A stretch of 64,000 bases of DNA from Yoonia maritima (GTDB lineage Bacteria; Pseudomonadota; Alphaproteobacteria; Rhodobacterales; Rhodobacteraceae): positions 248,001 to 312,000 of the forward strand of contig NZ_PVTP01000001.1 in assembly GCF_003003285.1 (NCBI RefSeq). The letters are read 5' to 3'. Under the pieces are notes generated by a model that was not told where the DNA came from, did no database searches, and saw nothing but the letters and a program-made list of their open reading frames with translations. The stretch's first letter is position 1. Each line of letters starts with the position of its first letter. This document shows, one piece after another, positions 14,884 through 23,099 of the stretch. Both the position numbers and the translations under genes were made by a program.

Positions 14884-16071
14884 TCAGCGCCCCAATGACT
14901 TCATACCTGCTTCGATACCTGACAATGTCATCGGCACCATGCGGTCTGCGCCAAAGATATCTTGGATCATTTGAACGGATTGGGTGTAGCCCCAATAGCG
15001 TTCATCCAGCGGGTTGATCCAAAGATGGCTTGGCCATTGGTCGCGTGCGCGGGTCAGCCAAGTTTCCCCGGTTTCAGCGTTCCAATGTTCATTTGCGCCA
15101 CCTTTGAATGCGATTTCATAGGGGGACATGCTCGCGTCGCCGACAAATATGCATTTGTAGTCAGGGCCATAGGTGCGTAGCACGTCCCACGTTGGGGTTT
15201 GTGCATCCCAGCGGCGGGCGTTGTCGCGCCACACACCTTCGTACAGGCAGTTGTGAAAGTAGAAGTGCTCGAAATGCTTGAATTCAGATTTGGCCGCGCT
15301 GAACAGTTCTTCGACCAGCTTAATATGTGGGTCCATTGAGCCGCCGATATCAAGGAACAGCAGGACTTTTACGGCATTCCGGCGTTCCGGTTGCGTCTGC
15401 ACATCTAGATAGCCGTGTTCAGCAGTGGCGCGGATCGTCCCGTTAAGGTCCAGCTCATCATGTGCGCCATCACGCGCCCACCGACGCAGCCGTTTTAGCG
15501 CGACCTTGATATTGCGGGTGCCCAGTTCAACAGTGTCGTCCAAATTGCGAAATTCACGTTTATCCCAGACCTTAACGGCACGTTGATGGCGGCTCTCTTT
15601 TTGGCCGATACGCACGCCTTCGGGATTATAGCCATACGCACCAAACGGCGAGGTGCCGGCTGTGCCGACCCATTTGTTGCCGCCCTGATGACGTTCCTTT
15701 TGTTCCTCAAGCCGCTTTTTGAGCGTCTCCATCAGCTTGTCAAAGCCACCCATCGCGTCGATTTCAGCCTTCTCAGCCTCGGTCAGGTGCTTTTCGGCCA
15801 GTTTTTCCAGCCAATCGGCAGGAATGTCGACGGCGTTCATCACGGCCTCTGGTGGGATCGCGTCCAAGCCTTGAAAGGTCGCAGCAAAGGCGCGGTCGAA
15901 TTTATCAAGGTTGCGTTCGTCTTTGACCATGATGGTCCGCGCGAGGAAATAGAACGCCTCGATATCGTAGGTCGCAAGGCCTGCTTTCATACCCTCAAGA
16001 AACGACAGGAATTCGCGCAAGGATACTGGGACCCCTTGATTGCGCAAATTGTCGAAGAAAGGCAAAAACAT
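14884..16071 (-). CDS. VWA domain protein (CoxE-like), partner of MoxR
   Basis: A 395-residue soluble protein with an N-terminal helical region (FFDNLRNQGVPVSLREFLSF) and a C-terminal von Willebrand A domain with FLDIGGSMDPH (about residue 243), a MIDAS-like D-x-G-x-S. A charged linker with EEQKERHQGG lies between. Such proteins work with MoxR AAA+ ATPases as metal-insertion or remodelling chaperones. It is the fifth gene of a cluster that starts with MoxR, and follows the 56-residue membrane protein by 3 bases. Confidence 0.87.
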   Translation of the reverse strand: MFLPFFDNLRNQGVPVSLREFLSFLEGMKAGLATYDIEAFYFLARTIMVKDERNLDKFDRAFAATFQGLDAIPPEAVMNAVDIPADWLEKLAEKHLTEAEKAEIDAMGGFDKLMETLKKRLEEQKERHQGGNKWVGTAGTSPFGAYGYNPEGVRIGQKESRHQRAVKVWDKREFRNLDDTVELGTRNIKVALKRLRRWARDGAHDELDLNGTIRATAEHGYLDVQTQPERRNAVKVLLFLDIGGSMDPHIKLVEELFSAAKSEFKHFEHFYFHNCLYEGVWRDNARRWDAQTPTWDVLRTYGPDYKCIFVGDASMSPYEIAFKGGANEHWNAETGETWLTRARDQWPSHLWINPLDERYWGYTQSVQMIQDIFGADRMVPMTLSGIEAGMKSLGR

Positions 16072-16074
16072 CGG

Positions 16075-16245
16075 TTAAACGTAGCTGCGTTCGATAAAGA
16101 TCAGGATAAACAGCCCGATAAGACCAAAGATGATCGCAAAGACAATTGACCATTGCGCAATGTCTTTGCCAGCGCCGCCGCGCAACTTGGCACGTAAGGC
16201 CCCCAAAACAGCCCCGAATAGAATTCCGATCAGCGGGTAAATCAT
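16075..16245 (-). CDS. 56-residue membrane miniprotein in the MoxR/VWA cluster
   Basis: An open frame from ATG 16245 to TAA 16075-16077 codes for MIYPLIGILFGAVLGALRAK followed by a glycine/lysine turn (LRGGAGKD) and a second hydrophobic helix (WSIVFAIIFGLIGLFILIFI), ending ERSYV. So it is a two-helix hairpin with a short polar loop. AAAGGG lies upstream of the ATG. It fits tightly between the DUF2927 and VWA genes (14 and 3 bases), which strongly supports it as real. No family recognised. Confidence 0.8.
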   Translation of the reverse strand: MIYPLIGILFGAVLGALRAKLRGGAGKDIAQWSIVFAIIFGLIGLFILIFIERSYV

Positions 16246-16259
16246 GGGTTAGCCCTTTG

Positions 16260-17606
16260 TTAGCTTGGTGGTTCTTGTGGTCGCAGTGATGCGATTTCGT
16301 TAAGCCGATCAATCACCTCGTCACGGCTTCCGAACCCGTAACGCCCCCATGCCAGACTGTCCAGCCGCAGGGCCATGCCTGCGTCAGTGTTACCCTGCAT
16401 GTCGAGTGCTTCGGCCTTAAACATCATCAATAGCGCCATGAGTGCTGGATTTTCGTGGCGACGGGCGACGGGGATCGCCTGATCGGTGATGCGTATGGTG
16501 GTTTCGGCGTCGCCTGATATCAGCGTGAACGCGGCCATTTGGACAGCTACATGGGCCGCATGAATTTCGGTTGTTCGGCTTTGGGTGTAGGCGCGGTTTG
16601 CTGTGTTGAATGAATTCAGCGCTTGTGACGCGTCATTGCCGATTTGTAACCGTCCATAGGCGTAATAGGCAAACCCTTCACGCGGGCCACGCCAGCCTAT
16701 CTGGTTGCCAATGTCGATCGCACGCGCAGCGGCTGCACGACGGTACGCTTCAGTGCCTTGTCCGCTAAGCGCAGTTTCCATTGCGTTGATCCATGATCGC
16801 GGCGTCAATTTCGCGATCTCGCCACCGCCGCGTTGTCCGCGCGGGTTTAGGCGGGCCAATATGCCGGGTACGCGGGCCGCGACAGCAGATCGTGACATGC
16901 CGCTGCGCAACTCGCGGTCATAAAATACACGCAAAATGAGCATGTCGAAGCCAGTCAGGACCGCATGGATATTATCGTCATTGTAAACGGAATCTGGCAG
17001 GCGATACAGATCATTAAGTGGCCCAAGCCCTTGGGCTAATTCTTCGTGCAGGCAATCGCGCGCTTCTTGCGGGGGGATGCCTGTCGGGATGAAGATTGCC
17101 GCATGTTCGCGTTTGGTCAGCGTTCCCCAATTTAGCGCGCCATTGCGACCAGAGCGTTGAAGCTCTGACCAGCTTTGTACGCGCGGAACCACAAAACATG
17201 CTGCGTTCGGTGCAGCGCGCTGCATTTGACGCTGTGATACCGTTTCGATGACAATGCTTGCGTTCGGATCGTCTGTGCGACGAATGTCGATCCGCGCCTC
17301 TAACCGTAGCCGTGCAAGCAATAGGTCCAAATCGCGTGACATCTGTGTGGGGAACTGCCCGACGGTTCGCACGGTTATAGGCTCTTCAAAGCGGGTGAGC
17401 GCAGGAAGCGGCTGACCGCTTTCCATCCGAAACGCCAGATCAAGGAAATCCTGTGCAATTTCTGAATTTGGACGTTGTGGTGGGGTGGGTGTGGCCGTGG
17501 CAAAGCTGCGCATCGCCGGAAACTCAAGCAGGGTCGGCGGCGGTCCCTCGGGGACTTGAGTACAAGCTGACACCAAGGCCAGTGCAAAAGCGGCAAAACG
17601 TTTCAT
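16260..17606 (-). CDS. DUF2927 lipoprotein
   Basis: A 448-residue exported protein of the DUF2927 type. The signal peptide MKRFAAFALALVSAC ends in a lipobox (VSAC), predicting a lipid anchor. The DUF2927 part includes CLHEELAQGLGPLNDLYRLP at about residues 183-202, an HE-containing motif reminiscent of metallopeptidases but not shown to be catalytic. The C-terminal half is alpha-helical with TPR-like repeats (SQALNSFNTANRAYTQSRTT and similar). ATG overlaps the stop of the GNAT gene (ATGA), so the two are coupled. It is the likely periplasmic arm of the MoxR/VWA cluster. Confidence 0.8.
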   Translation of the reverse strand: MKRFAAFALALVSACTQVPEGPPPTLLEFPAMRSFATATPTPPQRPNSEIAQDFLDLAFRMESGQPLPALTRFEEPITVRTVGQFPTQMSRDLDLLLARLRLEARIDIRRTDDPNASIVIETVSQRQMQRAAPNAACFVVPRVQSWSELQRSGRNGALNWGTLTKREHAAIFIPTGIPPQEARDCLHEELAQGLGPLNDLYRLPDSVYNDDNIHAVLTGFDMLILRVFYDRELRSGMSRSAVAARVPGILARLNPRGQRGGGEIAKLTPRSWINAMETALSGQGTEAYRRAAAARAIDIGNQIGWRGPREGFAYYAYGRLQIGNDASQALNSFNTANRAYTQSRTTEIHAAHVAVQMAAFTLISGDAETTIRITDQAIPVARRHENPALMALLMMFKAEALDMQGNTDAGMALRLDSLAWGRYGFGSRDEVIDRLNEIASLRPQEPPS

Positions 17607-18052
17607 GCAGGCCTTTGGTATTTGATGAAATTGGTGAGCGTTCCAACCCGGTCATAAAGCTGGCGACCCGTCTGATTGTCGTCTTGGGTCAGCCAATAGA
17701 CATTCGGAGCACCAGCATCATCAGCGGCTGCATAGACAGCCTCGATCAATTTGCGCCCCACGCCGGTGCCACGCACAGATGGGGCCGCGAACAGATCCTG
17801 CAAATAGCATACGTTTTCGACGCGCCAGCAGTGGCGGTGAAACAGGTAATGCACCAATCCGACGGGTTCATTGTTTTGCTCGGCGATCAGGCAATTGAAA
17901 TCATGGCTGTCGTTGCTCAACAGTCGCGCGAATGTCGTGTCATAAACATCTGTTGGTAAAGAGGTTTTGTAGAACGCTAGGTAGCTTTCCCATAGATTGT
18001 CCCAAGCGGGTCGATCCGTTGCGCGGAGCGGTCTGATTACCGTTTCTGTCAT
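17603..18052 (-). CDS. GNAT family N-acetyltransferase
   Basis: A 149-residue single GNAT domain. The acetyl-CoA binding motif VRGTGVGRKLIEAVYAAA (Q/RxxGxG/A) is clear, followed by NVYWLTQDDNQTGRQLYDRVG, typical of acetyltransferases acting on amines or polyamine-like substrates. It begins 73 bases after the MoxR stop and overlaps the DUF2927 start by four bases, so it belongs to the same transcription unit. Its substrate is unknown. Confidence 0.85.
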   Translation of the reverse strand: MTETVIRPLRATDRPAWDNLWESYLAFYKTSLPTDVYDTTFARLLSNDSHDFNCLIAEQNNEPVGLVHYLFHRHCWRVENVCYLQDLFAAPSVRGTGVGRKLIEAVYAAADDAGAPNVYWLTQDDNQTGRQLYDRVGTLTNFIKYQRPA

Positions 18053-18125
18053 CTTTACCTGCTTATAACCTAAATGCGACCATAGCTGTGTTTATGGGCG
18101 GTACCAGTAAAATAGCCGTGCGCGA

Positions 18126-18965
18126 CTAACGTCCAGAGCGGGCCATAAACGCAAGCCGTTCAAACAAATGCACGTCTTGTTCATTCTTCAAAAGCGCACC
18201 GTGCAGTTTAGGAAGTGCATTTGCACCGTCACGCTTTAGGTCATCAGATGTTAAATCTTCGGCCAATAACAGTTTGAGCCAATCCAGCACTTCTGACGTC
18301 GATGGCTTTTTCTTGAGGCCAGCTGTCTCGCGGATTTCGTAAAACTGAGTCAGCGCAGTTGTAAGAAGTGCCTCTTTGATGCCGGGGTGGTGGACCTCGA
18401 CGATTTGGCGCAGCGTATTCATGTCTGGAAAACGGATGTAGTGGAAAAAGCAGCGGCGCAAAAACGCGTCCGGCAGTTCCTTTTCGTTGTTGGATGTAAT
18501 GATGATAATCGGCCGGTGATTTGCCCGGATGGTTTCGCCGGTTTCGTAGACGTGGAATTCCATCCGATCGAGTTCCTGCAAAAGGTCGTTCGGGAATTCG
18601 ATGTCGGCTTTGTCGATCTCATCAATCAGTAGAACGGTCCGTTCTGGGGCCGCGAGGGCCTGCCAAAGTTTTCCTTTTTTGATATAATTTGCGACATCAT
18701 TCACACGCTCGTCGCCCAATTGGCTGTCACGCAAACGGCTGACGGCGTCATATTCGTACAGGCCTTGTTGCGCCTTAGTTGTGGACTTAATATTCCACTC
18801 AATCATAGGCATGTTTAGCGCAGCGCTGACTTGCCGGGCCAGTTCTGTTTTACCTGTGCCGGGTTCGCCCTTAACTAAAAGGGGTCTTTGCAATGTCATG
18901 GCAGCATTTACCGCCATATTTAGGTCATCTGTGGCAACGTAAGTGTCGGTACCGGTAAACTGCAT
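18126..18965 (-). CDS. MoxR family AAA+ ATPase
   Basis: A 279-residue AAA+ chaperone ATPase. Walker A GEPGTGKTE (about residues 33-41), Walker B VLLIDEIDKAD, sensor 1 IIITSNNEKELPDAFLRRC and the C-terminal lid are present. The start is set at ATG 18965, giving the usual MoxR length; a longer frame to 19106 adds 47 residues without family character. It is the first gene of the cluster that ends with the VWA protein, the usual MoxR partner. Confidence 0.9.
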   Translation of the reverse strand: MQFTGTDTYVATDDLNMAVNAAMTLQRPLLVKGEPGTGKTELARQVSAALNMPMIEWNIKSTTKAQQGLYEYDAVSRLRDSQLGDERVNDVANYIKKGKLWQALAAPERTVLLIDEIDKADIEFPNDLLQELDRMEFHVYETGETIRANHRPIIIITSNNEKELPDAFLRRCFFHYIRFPDMNTLRQIVEVHHPGIKEALLTTALTQFYEIRETAGLKKKPSTSEVLDWLKLLLAEDLTSDDLKRDGANALPKLHGALLKNEQDVHLFERLAFMARSGR

Positions 18966-19090
18966 CTTCGCGAACCCTTTGATTTGTGTAGTCAACCTAG
19001 CAGGTCGCCAGCGATCATCAACATCCCGCCAAAGGATAATTTCAGGGGGTGACAGTGGGCGTCCAAGAGAGTAAACCCCGCATAAAATAG

Positions 19091-19127
19091 GGCAGAGGGA
19101 ATGCAATTACGGCCCCAATCCTCTGCC
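19091..19127 (+). other. Inverted repeat in the dksA leader
   Basis: GGCAGAGG (19091-19098) and CCTCTGCC (19120-19127) are exact complements with a 21-base loop, 21 bases before the dksA start. It could be a leader hairpin in the dksA mRNA or a protein site in the divergent moxR/dksA promoter region. The 183 bases 18966-19148 otherwise show no gene. Confidence 0.4.
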
Positions 19128-19148
19128 ACGCCGGAGAATTGATAGGGT

Positions 19149-19577
19149 ATGACGATGAAAGCCGAAACGTTTCTGCCAGAAGACTATATTCCAGCCGATA
19201 ATGAACCGTTCATGAACGAACGCCAGACGGAATACTTCCGCCGCAAGCTACTAAACTGGAAAGCTGAACTTCTCGAAGACACCCGCGACACTGTCGCAGG
19301 GATGAAAGATCAGACACGCAATATTCCCGATGTTGCAGACCGCGCATCCGAAGAAACCGACCGTTCGCTAGAGCTACGCACACGCGACCGCCAGCGCAAA
19401 CTGGTCACCAAGATTGACGCTGCGCTGCGCCGCATCGACGAAGGTGAATACGGTTACTGCGAAATGACAGGTGAGCCGATTTCGCTTAAGCGCTTGGATG
19501 CACGTCCAATCGCCACAATGAGCCTTGAAGCACAAGAACGTCACGAGCGCCGCGAGAAGGTGCACCGCGACGACTAA
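19149..19577 (+). CDS. dksA: DksA/TraR family RNA polymerase-binding regulator with reduced zinc finger
   Basis: A 142-residue DksA-type protein that binds the RNA polymerase secondary channel and works with ppGpp. The coiled-coil part (FRRKLLNWKAELLEDTRDTV, then DRASEETDRSLELRTRDRQR) includes the tip DxxDxA-like sequence DVADRASEE. The C-terminal finger has only one cysteine (YGYCEMTGEPISLKRLDA); the other three zinc positions are T, A and S. A single-cysteine DksA homologue that works like DksA is known from Rhodobacter sphaeroides (RSP2654), so this is a family variant, not a defect. ATG 19155 (two codons in) has better spacing to AGGG. Confidence 0.92.
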   Translation: MTMKAETFLPEDYIPADNEPFMNERQTEYFRRKLLNWKAELLEDTRDTVAGMKDQTRNIPDVADRASEETDRSLELRTRDRQRKLVTKIDAALRRIDEGEYGYCEMTGEPISLKRLDARPIATMSLEAQERHERREKVHRDD

Positions 19578-19578
19578 G

Positions 19579-20736
19579 GTGCAACATAACGCACAACGCA
19601 ATGTCGCCATCATCGGTGGCGGCATCGGTGGCCTTACTGCAGCCTTGGCGTTTGCGCGGCAGGGCGCTACGGTCACCGTTTACGAACAAGCGCCCGAGCT
19701 AACCGAGGTTGGCGCAGGGCTGCAAATTACGCCAAATGGAATGCGGGCGCTTTATGCGCTTGGTCTTGAAGCCGCGCTTGATATGAGCGGGGTCAAAGCC
19801 AAGGCTGTGATTCCGACGGATGCTTTGTCAGGGCGTGAAATTGCGCGTTTTGATCTGACTTCTCAATCTCCTCCATATCGTTTCTTTCACCGCGCGGCGC
19901 TCATTGATCTACTTGCACGGGGGTGCGCCGCGAATGGCGTGACCGTGCAGCTTAACGCGCGGATCACGGACGTACGGCCCGATGGATCGTTTGAAGTCGA
20001 TGGTATTCGCGTAACGCCAGACCTGACGATTGGTGCTGACGGTGTACGGTCGAACATACGCGGTTTGATCAACAAACCGACAGAGCCGTTCTTTACAGGG
20101 CAGGTGGCATGGCGCGCATTGGTCAAGGTCGAAGAGGCTGACCCGGTTGCTCGCATCTGGATGGCGCCGGGCCGGCATATGGTGACTTATCCGTTGTCTG
20201 GCGGGCGGCTGAACATCGTCGCAGTTCAGCAACGCAGCCAGTGGGCCGAAGAAGGCTGGCATCACCAAGATGACCCGGGCAATCTGCGCCAAGTTTTTGC
20301 AGACTGTCACTGGAGCCTGAAATCCATTCTGAGCGATGTTGAAAAGGTGAACCTGTGGGGGCTGTTCCGCCATCCGGTTGCCCAACGCTGGCATGCAAGT
20401 TCGGTGGCGATCCTAGGGGATGCGGCTCATCCGACACTGCCATTCCTTGCGCAGGGTGCGAACCTTGCGATTGAAGATGCATATGTTTTGGCCCGTTGCT
20501 GCGATGAAAACGCCGATCTGTCACAGGGGTTGCAAGCCTACCAAGCCACGCGGCGCAACCGTGTGGTAAAAGCCGTAAAAGGCGCGAACGCGAACGCGCG
20601 CAACTATCATCTAAGTGGGTTACAGCGTCGTGTTGCGCATTTAGGGCTGCGGACTATCGGAACCGTAGCGCCGGATGCATTCTTAAATCGCATGGGTTGG
20701 TTGTATGACCACGATGTGACCGCTGGGGATGTCTAA
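19579..20736 (+). CDS. FAD-dependent monooxygenase (salicylate hydroxylase-like)
   Basis: A group A flavoprotein hydroxylase of about 385 residues. It has the N-terminal dinucleotide motif IIGGGIGGLTAALAFARQG, the middle GADGVRSNIR (DG motif) and the C-terminal ILGDAAHPTLPFLAQGAN (GD motif). The likely substrate is an aromatic acid; 3-hydroxybenzoate or salicylate type enzymes look like this, but the substrate cannot be assigned. The best start is GTG 19579, one base after the dksA stop; a TTG at 19525 inside dksA is the only longer alternative. The end overlaps the serine hydrolase gene by 8 bases. Confidence 0.85.
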   Translation: MQHNAQRNVAIIGGGIGGLTAALAFARQGATVTVYEQAPELTEVGAGLQITPNGMRALYALGLEAALDMSGVKAKAVIPTDALSGREIARFDLTSQSPPYRFFHRAALIDLLARGCAANGVTVQLNARITDVRPDGSFEVDGIRVTPDLTIGADGVRSNIRGLINKPTEPFFTGQVAWRALVKVEEADPVARIWMAPGRHMVTYPLSGGRLNIVAVQQRSQWAEEGWHHQDDPGNLRQVFADCHWSLKSILSDVEKVNLWGLFRHPVAQRWHASSVAILGDAAHPTLPFLAQGANLAIEDAYVLARCCDENADLSQGLQAYQATRRNRVVKAVKGANANARNYHLSGLQRRVAHLGLRTIGTVAPDAFLNRMGWLYDHDVTAGDV

Positions 20737-21619
20737 CGGGCCGATGCATACGTACTGGGTTACGCGTTCGGGATCTGAACGAAGTACCGGTGCTGCCGAG
20801 GCTACGTTTCCGTATTGGAGCTTTACGAAAACAGTTCTGGCTATCGCGGCGTTGCAGTTGGTCGAGCGTGGGCAGCTTGATCTGGATGCAAACATTGACG
20901 GCCAATCATTTTCGTTGCGCCAACTGTTAATGCACACGGCGGGATTGCCAGATTACGGCAGTGTGCCAGCGTATCAGCAGGCCGTTGCAAAATCTGAGAA
21001 GCCTTGGCCGCGTGAAGTCATGCTTCGTCACGCGTTGAAAAATGGGGCGTTGTTTGCGCCGGGCGATGGCTGGTCCTATTCAAACATCGGCTACATGTAC
21101 GTCCTTGAGGAAATGGAGAAGGCTGCGAATGCGCCAGTGGTCGAGGTGCTATCGACCCTCATTTTCGAACCGCTAGGTGCACAGAGTGTAAAGCTGGCGC
21201 AAGAGCAGTCAGAATTTGCGGAAACACATTGGGACGCGGCAAAGCGCTACCACCCGCGCTGGGTCTATCATGGTTGTTTGATCGGAACTGCATCCGATGC
21301 GGTTAAGATATTGCACGGGTTGTTCTGCGGGCAATTGCTTGGGACGCAAATTTTGGCTCAGATGCTGGTGACATACCCGCTTGGTGGCCCCATCCCCGGC
21401 AGGCCTTGGGCGACATGCGGATATGGTCTTGGCTTAATGAGCGGTGAAATCACGGGGCTTGGTCGCGTTTTTGGGCATTCGGGTGTCGGGCCGTTCTGCG
21501 TCAACACCGTGATGCATTTCTATGACCGGGATGATTCAATGACAGTTGCGGCCTTTACGGATGGAACTGATGAGGGCGTAACAGAATATGCGGCTGCAAA
21601 GATCGCCTTAGATCGCTGA
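20729..21619 (+). CDS. Serine hydrolase, class C beta-lactamase-related
   Basis: A 296-residue penicillin-binding-protein-like hydrolase. SFTK (about residues 31-34) is the SxxK nucleophile motif, WSYSNIGY gives the YxN motif, and GHSGVGPF is the third motif (HxG in place of KTG). No signal peptide is visible, so it is probably cytoplasmic, more like an esterase or D-aminopeptidase than a true beta-lactamase. It overlaps the monooxygenase gene by 8 bases (ATGTCTAA), suggesting coupled translation and a joint catabolic role. Confidence 0.8.
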   Translation: MSNGPMHTYWVTRSGSERSTGAAEATFPYWSFTKTVLAIAALQLVERGQLDLDANIDGQSFSLRQLLMHTAGLPDYGSVPAYQQAVAKSEKPWPREVMLRHALKNGALFAPGDGWSYSNIGYMYVLEEMEKAANAPVVEVLSTLIFEPLGAQSVKLAQEQSEFAETHWDAAKRYHPRWVYHGCLIGTASDAVKILHGLFCGQLLGTQILAQMLVTYPLGGPIPGRPWATCGYGLGLMSGEITGLGRVFGHSGVGPFCVNTVMHFYDRDDSMTVAAFTDGTDEGVTEYAAAKIALDR

Positions 21620-21622
21620 CGC

Positions 21623-21955
21623 TTAGCGCCAGTGATTGTTGGTCATGTATGTGACCCGCTCAAGCACTTCGTAACTGCCAAAATCAACGCGGAATACGTC
21701 CTTTTCGACACGTATATAGACCCAACCGTTACTGACTGGCGGCAGTCCGTAATAGCGTGCGTTCATTAGGACCGAATGTTCGCCACGTTCTAAGTAACTA
21801 CCGACTTCAACCGGACTAGGGCGTGGCGCTGTGGACGCTGGAACTGCGACACAATTGGTCCCGGCGACAGCAATACGGCACTGTGCAATGGACATAGTTG
21901 GGATGAGGCAGGCCATGAACACGGCCGCAAACAAATATTTTCCGAGCATTTTCAA
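21623..21955 (-). CDS. Secreted RcnB-like small protein
   Basis: A 110-residue exported protein with a signal peptide (MLGKYLFAAVFMACLIPTMSIA). The mature part has two cysteines and a C-terminal segment YYGLPPVSNGWVYIRVEKDV resembling the YGLPxPPxGxxWVRVGxDA motif of RcnB/periplasmic repair-type proteins. Function is unknown; RcnB affects nickel and cobalt homeostasis in E. coli. The gene is convergent to the serine hydrolase, 3 bases apart. Confidence 0.7.
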   Translation of the reverse strand: MKMLGKYLFAAVFMACLIPTMSIAQCRIAVAGTNCVAVPASTAPRPSPVEVGSYLERGEHSVLMNARYYGLPPVSNGWVYIRVEKDVFRVDFGSYEVLERVTYMTNNHWR

Positions 21956-22012
21956 CGCGCTCCTTACAGCTAACCAAATCTACTCGATTATTGTTTTTGT
22001 CTATTTAGTCGC

Positions 22013-22813
22013 TTAAGCGGCTAGGTCAACCCATACGGGTACGTGGTCTGATGGCTTTTCTTTGCCGCGCACCTCGGATTCGATCCAACAGTTGTTCAGT
22101 AAATCCGCACATTGTGGGGTCAGTAAAAAATGGTCGATGCGGATGCCGTTGTTCTTTTCCCAAGCGCCAGCTTGGTAATCCCAGAACGAATAATGGCCTG
22201 CACCAGATTCGCGGGCGCGGAAGGCTTCGGTAAAGCCAAGGTTCATGATTTTGCGAAATGCCGCGCGGCTTTCTGGGCGGAACAATGCGTCCTCACGCCA
22301 CACATCTGGGCGCGCGGCGTCTTCGGCCTGAGGGATGATGTTGTAGTCGCCAGCCATAAGGGCAGGGGTTTCTGCTGCTATCAGCTCTTGGGCGCGATTG
22401 TATAGTCGGTCCATCCAGCGCAATTTGTAGTCGTATTTCGGGCCGGGGGCAGAGTTGCCGTTCGGTAGATAAAGCCCGCAAATGCGGATCGCGACATCGC
22501 CCACGACGGTTGCTTCGATATAGCGGGCTTCTTCGTCATCGACACCTTCACGTCCAGCGCCAGCGGCGCCCGGCAAGCCGCGTGTCACGTCTTCTAGCGG
22601 GATCTTGGACAGGATCGCGACGCCGTTAAATCCCTTTTGACCATGGGTTTCGACGTTGTACCCTTTGTCTTCTAGGATTTCGCGGGGGAAGTTTTCGTCG
22701 ATTGACTTGATTTCTTGTAAGATCGCGACATCGGGGTTGGCATCGTCCAACCAGTCGGTCAACGCATTGATGCGTGCTTTCACGCCGTTGATGTTGAATG
22801 TCGCAATTTTCAT
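22013..22813 (-). CDS. xth: Exodeoxyribonuclease III / AP endonuclease
   Basis: Cytoplasmic DNA repair enzyme cutting at abasic sites. The 266-residue protein starts MKIATFNINGVKAR (the N of the active site), has ILQEIKS (catalytic Glu), MAGDYNIIP (Asp and Asn), and ends KPSDHVPVWVDL (catalytic Asp-His pair). ATG 22813 is preceded by GAGGGG and matches family N-termini; upstream in-frame codons do not. Followed downstream by the secreted RcnB-like gene. Confidence 0.93.
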   Translation of the reverse strand: MKIATFNINGVKARINALTDWLDDANPDVAILQEIKSIDENFPREILEDKGYNVETHGQKGFNGVAILSKIPLEDVTRGLPGAAGAGREGVDDEEARYIEATVVGDVAIRICGLYLPNGNSAPGPKYDYKLRWMDRLYNRAQELIAAETPALMAGDYNIIPQAEDAARPDVWREDALFRPESRAAFRKIMNLGFTEAFRARESGAGHYSFWDYQAGAWEKNNGIRIDHFLLTPQCADLLNNCWIESEVRGKEKPSDHVPVWVDLAA

Positions 22814-22867
22814 GGCTGCCCCTCGTTTGGGGCAGTTTTGCCGCAGTAGGCGGCAATGCACAAGCGT

Positions 22868-23065
22868 TTAGCTTTTGGGTTTGTCGTCAGTACGTACGGG
22901 GATACGAGCAAGCGAAGTCATCAGGCCCGGAAAACGTACAGTTTTCCCTTTGGCGGCTGCGCTATTCACATGGGCACGAAAAACCGCAAGCTGCACAAGC
23001 ATCGCAACAGCGAAAATCGCCAAGGCGATCTCTGTCGGGGTGATCTTCATCAGTTGGTCGAGCAT
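22868..23065 (-). CDS. Small membrane protein, 65 residues
   Basis: A short protein with one hydrophobic helix (ALAIFAVAMLVQLAVFRAHV) and a basic C-terminal part (SLARIPVRTDDKPKS). AGAGGAG lies a good distance upstream of ATG 23065, which supports expression. It lies between the 170-residue membrane protein and xth on the same strand. No family recognised. Confidence 0.65.
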   Translation of the reverse strand: MLDQLMKITPTEIALAIFAVAMLVQLAVFRAHVNSAAAKGKTVRFPGLMTSLARIPVRTDDKPKS

Positions 23066-23099
23066 TGTGAGACTCCTCTGTCACCAGACGCTTAGCATA

